Part shown: positions 6,681 to 14,463 of the stretch, one piece after another | How positions within the stretch are numbered: the first letter of the stretch is position 1 | Layout: each line of letters begins with the position of its first letter | From: Candidatus Saccharimonadota bacterium | GTDB taxonomy: Bacteria; Patescibacteriota; Saccharimonadia; Saccharimonadales; Saccharimonadaceae | Length of the DNA stretch: 19,547 nt | Reading direction: 5' to 3' | NCBI GenBank assembly: GCA_030536095.1 | Contig: JAUNQQ010000004.1 | Coordinates: forward strand, 3,715 to 23,261 | Position numbers and translations under genes: made by a program | Notes under the pieces: model-generated | What the model was told of the DNA's origin: nothing | Seen by the model: only the letters and a program-made list of their open reading frames with translations | The model's database searches: none

Positions 6681-8198
6681 TTAGAGGAGGAAGGGGAGAA
6701 GGTAGATATGGAGGGCGTTAGGAAGGCCGGAGAAAAAGAGGAGAGAGAAAGCATAAGCGAGAATAAGGGGAAGTTTTTGGGATTTCTTACGAAGGGCTTT
6801 GCGGAACTTGACAATTAGGAAGAATATTATACAGTAGGGAATTACGCCTAGTTCGAGAAGGAGGGAGACATATTCATTTTGGACGATTTCCTTAGGAGTG
6901 CCAAGCTCGGAGGGGAATTTCTCGAAGAGACTGGCGCCGGCGGAGCCGGCGCCAGCACCAAATATAAGGGAAAATGGATCATCGTTCCACCGATCGAGAG
7001 CGAGTTCGCTGAGGCGAAGACGGATATTGGTGGATTCAGGGACGTAACCATCAAAGTTGGGCGAGTCGGAAGGATGATTCGCGGAGACTGATTCGGCGTT
7101 TTCTGAGTCAATAGAGGAGCTTGGGTTACCAATATTATCGTGTAGGTCAGCGGAAATTTTTTGCTCGGATATTTCGGAGAGAGTTTTGGGGGAATCATCT
7201 TCCGGCAAGATAGCCTGTGAGGAATTAAGAGAAGGGAGATTGATTTTATTGAGAGAAAGCTGGGAAATGGAGGCTCGAATACCGTCATAAAAAGTAGTGT
7301 TCACAGGGGAGAATTGAGCAAAAAATCCTTGCGCGAGAAGGGAAATAAGAAAAGAGGTGATGATTACTCGAGGGATTTTTAGGAGTGATTTGGATTTTTT
7401 TGATGTAAGAATAAAGGCGGGGAGGGCGAAGATAAAGGAAAAAATTGTGCCACGAGAAAAAGTCAGAAAAAGGGTAGAGATGATAAAAATGGAGAGTCGG
7501 CGTCCGCGGATTCCCGAGAGAGATTTTAGAGAGAGGAGGGCGGGGGCGAGAAGAAGATTGCCCATAAACTGTGGCTCGAGAGTGAAGCCGTTGGGATGGG
7601 GAAAACCAAAAGCGGAATAAGTGCAACCAAGACAGAGGAGAAAGTTTTTGCGCCAGAAGACATTGGCGAAACATTGAAGCCAACAGAAAAGGCAGATAAA
7701 AACAGTGGAGAGCATAAGAGATTTTTTTAGAAGAGGGCGAAGATGAGGGGAGGACTTTAGGAGGGTGACGATATTTAAGATGGAAAACCAAAGGAGCCAG
7801 AGGATGGTGACGGTGAGAAAACCGCGAAGGAAGTTTTTTGTCCAGAGGAGCGACAGGGAAGCATAGGCGGGAAAAAGGAGGGAAATGAGAAAAGATTTTT
7901 TGGGAATGGCAAGGAAGAAATCGTAGAAATAAGCGCGGAGATGGGCGGGGCTCAAGAGGCGAGAGAGAGAAACAATAGAGAAGAAAATTAGCCAGAACTC
8001 AGGAAGGGAAAGTTCGAGATTTAGGGAGGTGATTTCTGGAGCGAGGGCGGTAAGATTTAGTACTGGAAAGGCGGAGAAAAAAAGAACGAGCGGAAGAAGC
8101 AGCAGGAGGAGAATTTGGGATAGAGCGAGCTTATCGGCGGATTTTAGATTTAGTATTAAATTATAATTTCTTATGGCTTTTTTAACGGTAAATTTCAT
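6681..8198 (-). CDS. O-antigen polymerase/ligase-like membrane protein (Wzy/WaaL type)
   Basis: A 505-residue polytopic protein with about ten or more membrane segments, likely joining or polymerising lipid-linked glycan units outside the membrane. Family-type marks: LFLTFSRGTIFSF (243-255), a large extracytoplasmic loop (about 296-395), RLRLSELALDRW (393-404), FGAGAGSAG (413-421) and QNEYVSLLLELG (440-451). The loop holds a Ser/Asp/Glu-rich low-complexity stretch (about 326-390) that looks like an insertion. It is the last gene of the galE operon: ATG 8198 overlaps the upstream stop as ATGA, with AAGGAG five to six bases before it. Polymerase and ligase cannot be told apart from sequence alone. 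The coding strand is strongly pyrimidine-rich. Confidence 0.75.
   Translation of the reverse strand: MKFTVKKAIRNYNLILNLKSADKLALSQILLLLLLPLVLFFSAFPVLNLTALAPEITSLNLELSLPEFWLIFFSIVSLSRLLSPAHLRAYFYDFFLAIPKKSFLISLLFPAYASLSLLWTKNFLRGFLTVTILWLLWFSILNIVTLLKSSPHLRPLLKKSLMLSTVFICLFCWLQCFANVFWRKNFLLCLGCTYSAFGFPHPNGFTLEPQFMGNLLLAPALLSLKSLSGIRGRRLSIFIISTLFLTFSRGTIFSFIFALPAFILTSKKSKSLLKIPRVIITSFLISLLAQGFFAQFSPVNTTFYDGIRASISQLSLNKINLPSLNSSQAILPEDDSPKTLSEISEQKISADLHDNIGNPSSSIDSENAESVSANHPSDSPNFDGYVPESTNIRLRLSELALDRWNDDPFSLIFGAGAGSAGASLFEKFPSELGTPKEIVQNEYVSLLLELGVIPYCIIFFLIVKFRKALRKKSQKLPLILAYAFSLLFFSGLPNALHIYLLPFLL
6931..6955. repeat. GC-rich perfect inverted repeat inside the Wzy-like gene
   Basis: Two 11-base arms (CTGGCGCCGGC and its complement) surround a three-base loop GGA at 6942-6944. 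The stretch encodes the GAGAGSAGA part of the protein. There is no T-tract on either side, so it is not a typical terminator. Confidence 0.7.
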
Positions 8199-9493
8199 TT
8201 TTTCTCCTTATGACTGCCCGAGGATTCTAAGGTTTCTGTGACGAGGGCGGAGATTTTTTCTGTAAAGTATTTTTTATCGAATTTTTCCGCGGAAGCGGTG
8301 ACTTCCTCAGGATTAAATTGTTTTTGTCTAAAAATTTTTAGGGCTTTCGCCAGGGAATTAACGGACTGGTGGGCGAAAAAGACACCGTTTTTATCGTTAA
8401 TATAATCGAGCGAGCCGCCGTTTTTATAAGCAATAACTGGGCAACCGGCAGCGAGAGCCTCAATTGGAGCAATTCCGAAAGGCTCTTTTGATGGAAAAAG
8501 ATAGGCGTCGGAATTTCTTAGATGACTCACGAGCTCGGACTGAGACATCTTAGGGAGGAAGTGAATATTCTCTGCGCCATCTGCCAGCTTTACAAGATTC
8601 TTATGCTCGGGACCTTCACCGATAAGAGTAAGATTGTCGCCGGTTTTTAGGCAGGCTTCAACGCAAAGATCGAGGCGCTTCCAGGTGACTTGGCGGGCGG
8701 TGGTGATAAAATTTAGGGGGCTTGAGTCTGAGGCTAGGGCTGAGTCTGGGTCGATTTGACTTTTTTTCATTTTATGTTGTTTGTGTTCGGAAAAACTCAT
8801 ACTGGGGTGGACTTTTACTTGACTTTTTTCTGTTTTATTGTGTTTATGTTCGGATTTTTTTATTTGACAATTCCCTGTTTTATTATGTTGTAATATAGAG
8901 TTTTCCACAGTGGTAGTGGAAAAGATTTTGGTATTGACCGGGGGATGGATAATGAGTGATTCCCTGTCATAATATTTCTTAATCTCTTTTTGGGCATAGG
9001 AAGAAATGGTGATGAATTTTGTTGGGCCTTTTGCGGCACGGAGATCAGCGCGGCGGAGGGGGCGGACAAGAAGTTTTAAGAAGAAACGGACAACTGGGTC
9101 GAGGGGGCCGAAGCCGGGATTTTTTAGGTAGTCGTCATACATTCCCCAGTAGTATTGGGTGGGGACGTGGCAATAACAGAGGTGGTTCTTGGCCTTTATA
9201 GACTTTGCTTCAGCGCCAGTAACAGAGATAACGAGGTCATAATTCGTGAGGTCGAGATGGGAAAAATAAAGCTGGCGGAGAGGGCCGAGAAAGCGGCGGA
9301 GGGGGGTCGGGAAAATTTGGAGAAAGCCGGAATGGACCTCGGCATCTTTAAACCAGTCAATTCCCTTTTCGTCGTAGTGTGAAGTGTAAATCGGAGCATC
9401 GGGATAAAGTTCGTGGAGGGCGAGAAGGACACGCTCGGCGCCACCGACGGTGTCGAGCCAGTCCATAACAAGAGCGATGCGACTTTTAGTCAT
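8195..9493 (-). CDS. GT4-family glycosyltransferase with a repeat-bearing insertion
   Basis: A 432-residue retaining glycosyltransferase (GT-B fold, GT4 type) that should add a sugar from a nucleotide donor to the growing glycan on the inner membrane face. Marks: GGAERVLLAL (17-26), CYCHVPTQYYWGMYDD (106-121), IIHPPVNTKIF (181-191), the C-terminal domain entry TARQVTWKRLDL (265-276), LIGEGPE (290-296) and the donor-site EPFGIAPIE (337-345), containing the EX7E pair. Between the two domains lies about 65 extra residues (193-259), rich in His, Lys, Ser and Asn, with a threefold degenerate repeat of the type SEHKxHKxxKSQ. Its start overlaps the preceding stop (ATGA). Mannosyl-, glucosyl- or galactosyl-specificity cannot be read. 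Confidence 0.8.
   Translation of the reverse strand: MTKSRIALVMDWLDTVGGAERVLLALHELYPDAPIYTSHYDEKGIDWFKDAEVHSGFLQIFPTPLRRFLGPLRQLYFSHLDLTNYDLVISVTGAEAKSIKAKNHLCYCHVPTQYYWGMYDDYLKNPGFGPLDPVVRFFLKLLVRPLRRADLRAAKGPTKFITISSYAQKEIKKYYDRESLIIHPPVNTKIFSTTTVENSILQHNKTGNCQIKKSEHKHNKTEKSQVKVHPSMSFSEHKQHKMKKSQIDPDSALASDSSPLNFITTARQVTWKRLDLCVEACLKTGDNLTLIGEGPEHKNLVKLADGAENIHFLPKMSQSELVSHLRNSDAYLFPSKEPFGIAPIEALAAGCPVIAYKNGGSLDYINDKNGVFFAHQSVNSLAKALKIFRQKQFNPEEVTASAEKFDKKYFTEKISALVTETLESSGSHKEKK
8756..8899. repeat. Three in-frame degenerate ~36-base repeats inside the GT4 gene
   Basis: Copy A (8756-8791) and copy B (8819-8854) agree at 30 of 36 bases; both begin TTGACTTTTTT and end TGTTCGGA or ATGTTCGGA on the + strand. 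Copy C (8864-8899) shares the first half (TTGAC...TGTTTTATT) and then diverges. The offsets are 63 and 45 bases, both multiples of three, so the reading frame is kept. They encode the inter-domain insertion of the glycosyltransferase. Confidence 0.75.
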
Positions 9494-10947
9494 TTGGCAC
9501 CCTTATGAGTTAAAACGGCGGAGATGGTACGAAGAATAATCTGAAAATCGAGGGCGAGAGACCAATTCTGGATGTAGTAGAGATCAAGAGTGCGACGCTC
9601 TTCAAAGGAGAGGTCGCGGCGACCGGAAACCTGAGCAAGACCAGTGAGACCGGATTTTATAGAGAGAAGGAGAGAGCGGTCGCCGTAGTTTTTTAGCTCG
9701 CCGGGGACAAGAGCGCGCGGACCAACGAGAGAAATGTCACCCATAAGGACGTTATAGAGCTGGGGGAGTTCATCGAGAGAGGTCTTACGGAGAAACTTAC
9801 CGATCCTGGTGACACGAGGGTCATTGTCGAGAAAATCACCGTTTTCGCGGTAGGTCTTACTGATTTCGGCGGCTTCGGCCTTGGTGATAATTCCCTGGCT
9901 GGCCATTTTTTCGAAGGCTTTTTCTGGACTCATGCCGGAGTAGGCGGGCTTCATGGTGCGGAATTTATAGATGCGGACTTTTTCATTAAAACGACTGAGG
10001 CGAATAGTGGAGAAGAAGGCGGGAGACTTTAGGTCGGATAACTTTACAATTAGCCAGATTATGATTAGTAAGGGCATAAGAATAATAATTAGTAAAGAGC
10101 TCATGATAATATCGGAAAGGCGTTTTATAGTGCGGGCGGATTCGCGAGAGAGCGGGGAGACATTGATGCGGATGGTGGGAGTGTTGCCGATAAGCATAAG
10201 CGAACCGAGGCGAGAGGAGAGAGTGGTGTCAGGCGGGACAAAATAATAGATGGCGTGAGCATGGATGGATTCGGAATAGACGGAATCGGTTTTTTTCTCG
10301 TCGGTCTGGAAAATAGCGTCAGGCTGAGTTACTTCAACGGCATCACGAAGATTGGTGAATTTTTTGTCACGTGCAAAGGTTGGGATGAACTCATTCTTGG
10401 CGACAATAGCGACAACTTTATAGCCATCTTCAGGAAAGTTATTGAAATGGTTTATAAGGCGAGTAGTTGCGGCGGAATTACCAATAATAAGGATGTTTAT
10501 AAAGCCACGGTTATCGCGGATAAGAAGGCGCAGCCGGATGGCGCGAAGGAGAGAGCGGATAAGCGTAAGAGAAAAGAAACAGAGGACGGCGGCGGCGAGG
10601 GCGATGGGACGGACAGGAAATAGCGTGTCACGGTAGAAAAAATCGAAGGTAATTATGCTCATCATGCCGATACAGGAAGCAGTGAAGAGGCGGGAGATTT
10701 CGTGAAAATGGTTTTGCTTCAAAATAATGGAGTTTTCGTAGAGACCGAGAAGAGAGAGAATGAGCCACCAGACGGGAATGAGAAATAAAATGGTTATGGT
10801 AAAATCAAGCGGGGCGGCGGTGAAATAATAGGGGCGAGAGTCGAGGTTGGTGCGGATAAAATAGGCGAAGGCAAAGGAAAAGACAATAGCGAGAGCGTCG
10901 CCAAACATCATAATTAGGCGGAAGATAAAAGAGGGGTCGCGTTTCAT
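9490..10947 (-). CDS. Polyprenyl-phosphate sugar-1-phosphate transferase (WbaP/exopolysaccharide initiator type)
   Basis: A 485-residue membrane enzyme that starts glycan synthesis by placing a hexose-1-phosphate on undecaprenyl phosphate. Four N-terminal membrane segments (about 10-30, 48-68, 88-105 and 112-130) are followed by a Rossmann-like region (ILIIGNSAA 152-160), a membrane-entry helix (281-301) and the catalytic domain: KFRTM (328-332), DELPQ (392-396), GDISLVGPR (403-411) and GLTGLAQVSGR (433-443). Compared with the usual domain there is an extra helical stretch of about 35 residues (337-371) between KFRTM and the NDPRVTRIG block. ATG 10947 has GAAAGG just upstream and overlaps the galE stop (ATGA). 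With galE upstream, a galactose-type first sugar is plausible but not proven. Confidence 0.88.
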   Translation of the reverse strand: MKRDPSFIFRLIMMFGDALAIVFSFAFAYFIRTNLDSRPYYFTAAPLDFTITILFLIPVWWLILSLLGLYENSIILKQNHFHEISRLFTASCIGMMSIITFDFFYRDTLFPVRPIALAAAVLCFFSLTLIRSLLRAIRLRLLIRDNRGFINILIIGNSAATTRLINHFNNFPEDGYKVVAIVAKNEFIPTFARDKKFTNLRDAVEVTQPDAIFQTDEKKTDSVYSESIHAHAIYYFVPPDTTLSSRLGSLMLIGNTPTIRINVSPLSRESARTIKRLSDIIMSSLLIIILMPLLIIIWLIVKLSDLKSPAFFSTIRLSRFNEKVRIYKFRTMKPAYSGMSPEKAFEKMASQGIITKAEAAEISKTYRENGDFLDNDPRVTRIGKFLRKTSLDELPQLYNVLMGDISLVGPRALVPGELKNYGDRSLLLSIKSGLTGLAQVSGRRDLSFEERRTLDLYYIQNWSLALDFQIILRTISAVLTHKGAK

Positions 10948-12023
10948 TTTTGCCTTTCGGGAGGATTAGGCTCGACGGGTTGGGCGGAATTATTGTTGGC
11001 GGTTTTATTGGTGGAAAGTTCAAGGAATTTTAGAGTGTCACGCATAGCATCTTTTACGGTAAGTTTAGTCTGCCAATGTAATTCCCTCTTAGCCTTTTCG
11101 GGATTAGCATAAAATCCAGCGAGATCACCAGGACGACGATTGCCAATTTTATAGGGGAGAGTTTTTCCGGAAACTTCTTCGAATGTATGAATCAGTTCGA
11201 GAACACTAGTTCCCTGTCCGGATCCGAGATTATAAGTATTTACGCCGGGCTTCAAATATTCGAGAGCCTTTAGATGACCGTCAGCTAAATCGACGACATG
11301 AATATAGTCGCGAACACAGGTTCCGTCGGGAGTATCATAATCATCACCAAAAACAGTCAACTCGCTACGCTCGCCACGAGCAACTTGCATTATAATCGGC
11401 ATGAGATTATTGGGCTGGCCATTAGGATTTTCACCGAGGAGACCGGAAGGATGATTACCGATTGGATTAAAGTAGCGGAGGAGGGAGATTTCCACGGGAT
11501 TATCAGGGGATTTAGTATTTTCGGCGGCGGCAAAATCCTTGAGAATCTGCTCAATCATGGACTTTGTCCAGCCGTAAGGGTTAGAAATATTTATACCGGT
11601 TGGCATTTCTTCGGTGAATTTTTCGGCGGGCTGGGCGCCATAAACAGTGGCGGAGGAGGAGAAAATGAGTTTTTTGACATTATGGGATTTTATAGCATGA
11701 AGAAGATTTAGAGTGCCGATAAGGTTATTTTCGTAATATTTTAGAGGCTCGGAGACCGATTCACCGACAGCCTTCAGGCCAGCAAAATGGATGACGGCGT
11801 CGAAATGTCCGTGGTCAAAAATTAGATTGAGATTATCAAGATTACAGAGGTCAGAAAGATAAAAAAGCGGGCGGCGACCAGCGAGCTGGCTGATGGATTC
11901 GAGCGCGCCGAGATGGCTATTATTTAGATTGTCGAGAATAGTAACGTCGTGGCCGGAATCTAGGAGTGCGACGACGGTATGTGAGCCGATATAGCCCGTC
12001 CCACCGGTGACTAAAATATTCAT
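10944..12023 (-). CDS. galE: UDP-glucose 4-epimerase
   Basis: A 359-residue cytoplasmic short-chain dehydrogenase/reductase that interconverts UDP-glucose and UDP-galactose (or the N-acetylated forms). It shows the NAD-binding GGTGYIG (7-13), HFAGLKAVGES (79-89), catalytic SSSATVYG (122-129), the YxxxK pair Tyr150/Lys154, RYFNPIGNHPSG and the C-terminal RRPGD. Length and order fit GalE well; the last roughly 20 residues (Asn/Pro-rich) are an extra tail. ATG 12023 has GGAGG five bases upstream. It is the first gene of a four-gene glycan operon and supplies a nucleotide sugar for the downstream transferases. Confidence 0.93.
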   Translation of the reverse strand: MNILVTGGTGYIGSHTVVALLDSGHDVTILDNLNNSHLGALESISQLAGRRPLFYLSDLCNLDNLNLIFDHGHFDAVIHFAGLKAVGESVSEPLKYYENNLIGTLNLLHAIKSHNVKKLIFSSSATVYGAQPAEKFTEEMPTGINISNPYGWTKSMIEQILKDFAAAENTKSPDNPVEISLLRYFNPIGNHPSGLLGENPNGQPNNLMPIIMQVARGERSELTVFGDDYDTPDGTCVRDYIHVVDLADGHLKALEYLKPGVNTYNLGSGQGTSVLELIHTFEEVSGKTLPYKIGNRRPGDLAGFYANPEKAKRELHWQTKLTVKDAMRDTLKFLELSTNKTANNNSAQPVEPNPPERQK

Positions 12024-12047
12024 TATAACCTCCGATTAGATGGTTTT

Positions 12048-12076
12048 ATTATATATGAGAGTTTTTGATTAGTCAA
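12048..12076 (-). promoter_or_regulatory. Promoter of the galE glycan operon
   Basis: On the minus strand TTGACT (12071-12076) is followed by 17 bases and TATAAT (12048-12053), close to the sigma-70 consensus. It leaves a leader of about 18 bases containing the GGAGG of galE. Confidence 0.8.
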
Positions 12077-12100
12077 GGGAAGGTATCTATAAGTATCTAG

Positions 12101-12129
12101 AAAAGGGGCGAGCCTCTCGGTTCGCCCCT
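12101..12129 (-). terminator. Intrinsic terminator after clpP
   Basis: Read on the minus strand, AGGGGCGA pairs with TCGCCCCT (12122-12129 with 12104-12111), extended by an inner CC/GG, and is followed by TTTTCT. It lies six bases past the clpP stop. Confidence 0.85.
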
Positions 12130-12134
12130 GTGAG

Positions 12135-12788
12135 TTAGAAGATGACGTCAATATCCGTCACGATTTCATCGATAAATCCATATTTCAGAGCGTCTTCGGG
12201 AAGCATATATAGCTCCACGCGCTCCGAGGCGTCGTAAACCGCGCTATCCATCTTGCTGTGACGGAGTATATGTTGCTTAATAACTTCATCTTTAAATCGT
12301 TCGTCGAATTTCGCTCTGTCCTGCATTTTACTCGCAGCTCCGCCTGCAAATGCCATACCCTCATGCATCAGGAAGGTCATATTCGGCATTGAGAAACGTT
12401 TGTGCCCGGAAATACCGATTAGAAATGCCATCGAGCACCACTGACCGATATTTATTGTCCAAACTGGGGTCTTTGATAGTTCAATCGCCGAGACGAGCGC
12501 AAAGCCTTCGGTAATATCTCCGCCGGGGGAATTTATGTAGAGCCGAATCGGAGTGCGTTTTTCGGGCGGGATATCATCCGCCGCGTCCTTACGATTTATA
12601 TCCATTATTACTTCTACTAGCCGCGAAGTTGTTGAGACGGAGCAGTATGGTCCAGTTACGTCTTCATCTAGTGGTTCGATTGCGCCGTATAAGTATAACC
12701 TTCTTAAGTCAACTTCGGATTCACGCCTCACCTCCTCAATGCTCGCATCAATCACCAACTGGGACTTCATTCCAGCTAAAACCGACAT
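12135..12788 (-). CDS. clpP: ATP-dependent Clp protease proteolytic subunit-like protein
   Basis: A 217-residue serine peptidase of the ClpP family, expected to form the barrel that degrades proteins fed in by a Clp ATPase. Visible: LYINSPGGDITEG (83-95), GQWCSMAFLIG (115-125) with nucleophile Ser119, FLMHEG (139-144) with His142, and Asp186 at the third catalytic position in VYDASER; PEDALKYGFIDEIV (197-210) closes the fold. The triad is therefore complete. An ATG nine bases further up (12797) directly abuts AAGGAG, so ATG 12788, with nine-base spacing, is chosen. It has its own promoter and terminator and no clpX or tig next to it. Its + strand composition (10 G against 22 C in bases 12301-12360) is opposite to that of its neighbours. 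Confidence 0.88.
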   Translation of the reverse strand: MSVLAGMKSQLVIDASIEEVRRESEVDLRRLYLYGAIEPLDEDVTGPYCSVSTTSRLVEVIMDINRKDAADDIPPEKRTPIRLYINSPGGDITEGFALVSAIELSKTPVWTINIGQWCSMAFLIGISGHKRFSMPNMTFLMHEGMAFAGGAASKMQDRAKFDERFKDEVIKQHILRHSKMDSAVYDASERVELYMLPEDALKYGFIDEIVTDIDVIF

Positions 12789-12830
12789 TAGAATCATCTC
12801 CTTCTAAAGGTTCACCCACAAACTTGTTTC

Positions 12831-12859
12831 ATTTTACTCTATTTTGTCAATTTTGTCAA
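12831..12859 (-). promoter_or_regulatory. clpP promoter
   Basis: On the minus strand TTGACA (12854-12859), 17 bases and TAAAAT (12831-12836). A second TTGACA nine bases further in (12845-12850) forms part of the spacer as a tandem repeat of TTGACAAAA. The leader is about 35 bases, with AAGGAG at 12798-12803. Confidence 0.8.
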
Positions 12860-12860
12860 G

Positions 12861-12889
12861 AGAAAGCCCTCGCCTAGGTGGCGAGGGCT
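12861..12889 (-). terminator. Intrinsic terminator after phoH
   Basis: A perfect 10-base stem (AGCCCTCGCC paired with GGCGAGGGCT) with a five-base loop at 12865-12889 is followed on the minus strand by TTTCT. It lies about 20 bases past the phoH stop and directly before the clpP -35. Confidence 0.85.
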
Positions 12890-12908
12890 AAAAAGCCAAC
12901 GGAAGAAG

Positions 12909-14321
12909 TTAGCGGAGCAATTCTGCGATTGCCTGCGCTGCTCGAGATCGAACTACTTCAGTCGTATCGTCAAAGGTAATAACCGACACAAGCGGCGAAC
13001 CCGCCAGTTTACTTGCAATGTAACTGAGGCCGTTCGAAGTACGGTTGAGGTGTGGATTCGTAATCTGAGTCGGGTCACCCATAATTACAACTTTGCTGTG
13101 GTCACCAATACGGCTGAGTAGTGCTTTTGCCTGATGACGCTCGGTATCCTGGAATTCGTCAAAAATGATGAATGAATTGGCGATTGAGCGTCCGCCCATA
13201 TTAATCATAGGCGTAAACTGGAAATAATTATTGAGGCAATTATCTACGCTGAGATCTAGGCCTTGCGGCGACTTGTCCTGTTTATGGAGGCGAAGGATGG
13301 CGCGGAGATTGTCCTCAATCGGATGGGCCTTTGCGCGAGTCTTTTCGGTTTCATTACCGGGGAGAAAACCAATTTCCTGACCTAGCGCCGCATCACGAGG
13401 GCAGACGAAAATTTTTTCGTAGATACCCGCTTCAATCTGTTCCAAACCACAGGCAAGAGTTGCGAAAGTTTTTCCCGTACCAAAAATTCCGCTGACAATG
13501 ACAATGGGGATTTCCTCCGGCGGAGCAAGAAGTGCATCGAAAAGCATCTGCTGACCAATCGTTTTTGGCTTGATGTTTCGGTAATCCGGGCGAGTTAACT
13601 GGCGATATTTAATTGGAACAATCTCTGAACCGTTAAAATAGCCAATCAGGCGCCTATCTTGCTCGCATTCATCCACGATAAACTCGACATATTGATTCGT
13701 TTGTAGAAAAATCTCCGGAAAGGCATTCATCCATTCCGCGAGCGTGATACGCTGATTACTCCACCAAGCTGACGTCAGATCTAGTCCGGCTTCGTTATAA
13801 AGCGGAACTCGGACACGCCCAGTGTAAACTTTGGGGTTAATATGTGCAACGTCAATCCCCTCAAGTGCTGCCGCAACAGACAATTTATCACTGCCGGTCA
13901 TAATTGCCACATCGCGATATTTACGAGCTAAGTGCTTAGCGAGCCGAATTGCGTGCGACTTTGAACTATGGAGCAGAGATTCTTTGTCATGAACAGAAAC
14001 GTCGTGGAATTCGACCTTTGTGTCATTCTTGAGATGACAAATATAGACTGGATTTGTACCAGTACTAGCAGAACCCTGTTCAAGCAGATCGGAAATAATC
14101 GTCAGAAGTTCCTTACTGGCTTCACCGCGCGTGCTCAGCTCATCATAGAAGTCACTCAGCCGGCGGATATAAATCTTTGGAATACAGAAAGTTTTGGCTT
14201 TCTGCGGGGTGTTTGACCCGGGACAGAGGACATTAGGATCGCCGATTAACATATCGAGGCCGGGGACGATGTAATCGTGATGACGGCTCGATTCCTCGCG
14301 CCTTGGATTGGAAATGACCAT
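12909..14321 (-). CDS. PIN-PhoH family ATPase
   Basis: A 470-residue two-domain protein. Residues about 17-170 resemble a PIN nuclease domain (YIVPGLDMLIGDP at 17-29; HAIRLAKHLARKYRDVAIMTGSD at 123-145; VYTGRVRVPLY at 165-175), and residues about 245-470 form a PhoH ATPase: VSGIFGTGKT (276-285), IIFDEFQD (385-392), GDPTQI (415-420). PIN-PhoH proteins are linked to RNA unwinding and cleavage. The first PIN motif, normally DTN, reads GLD (21-23), so a key metal-binding Asp may be lost. ATG 14321 is chosen because GGAAGG precedes it by seven bases; an in-frame GTG at 14372 would add 17 residues and would lie eight bases after TATAAT. The gene has an extended -10 promoter and its own terminator. 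Confidence 0.85.
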   Translation of the reverse strand: MVISNPRREESSRHHDYIVPGLDMLIGDPNVLCPGSNTPQKAKTFCIPKIYIRRLSDFYDELSTRGEASKELLTIISDLLEQGSASTGTNPVYICHLKNDTKVEFHDVSVHDKESLLHSSKSHAIRLAKHLARKYRDVAIMTGSDKLSVAAALEGIDVAHINPKVYTGRVRVPLYNEAGLDLTSAWWSNQRITLAEWMNAFPEIFLQTNQYVEFIVDECEQDRRLIGYFNGSEIVPIKYRQLTRPDYRNIKPKTIGQQMLFDALLAPPEEIPIVIVSGIFGTGKTFATLACGLEQIEAGIYEKIFVCPRDAALGQEIGFLPGNETEKTRAKAHPIEDNLRAILRLHKQDKSPQGLDLSVDNCLNNYFQFTPMINMGGRSIANSFIIFDEFQDTERHQAKALLSRIGDHSKVVIMGDPTQITNPHLNRTSNGLSYIASKLAGSPLVSVITFDDTTEVVRSRAAQAIAELLR

Positions 14322-14390
14322 GACTTTTCCTTCCGTTAGACTGATAAAGAACGGGTGGGCGATATTTCCCACTGGGAACTATTATATCAT

Positions 14391-14399
14391 ATTTTTTAG
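14391..14399 (-). promoter_or_regulatory. Extended -10 promoter of phoH
   Basis: TGATATAAT on the minus strand, with no good -35. Transcription should begin near 14382-14384. This gives a leader of about 60 bases to ATG 14321, or an almost leaderless mRNA if GTG 14372 is used. Confidence 0.6.
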
Positions 14400-14463
14400 G
14401 AAAATGGTAGTTTATGTTATTATTAGTAGTGTTACTGTGGGGCTGAGCATAAAAAGTTAGAGC

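Noticed and set aside
8756..8899. Short CRISPR-like array
   Set aside because: Only three diverging copies with unequal spacing that all keep a glycosyltransferase reading frame, and no cas genes.
8195..10947. Alternative genetic code with TGA as glycine
   Set aside because: TGA ends galE, the sugar transferase and the glycosyltransferase in ATGA overlaps with clear next starts, and no family motif needs TGA to be read through.
11298..11711. Plus-strand open frame opposite galE (likewise 14581-15024 and 16859-17212 opposite the ABC genes, and 5502-5912 minus opposite murC)
   Set aside because: Low-complexity products, no ribosome sites, and opposite genes with clear family motifs; these are shadows caused by skewed base composition.
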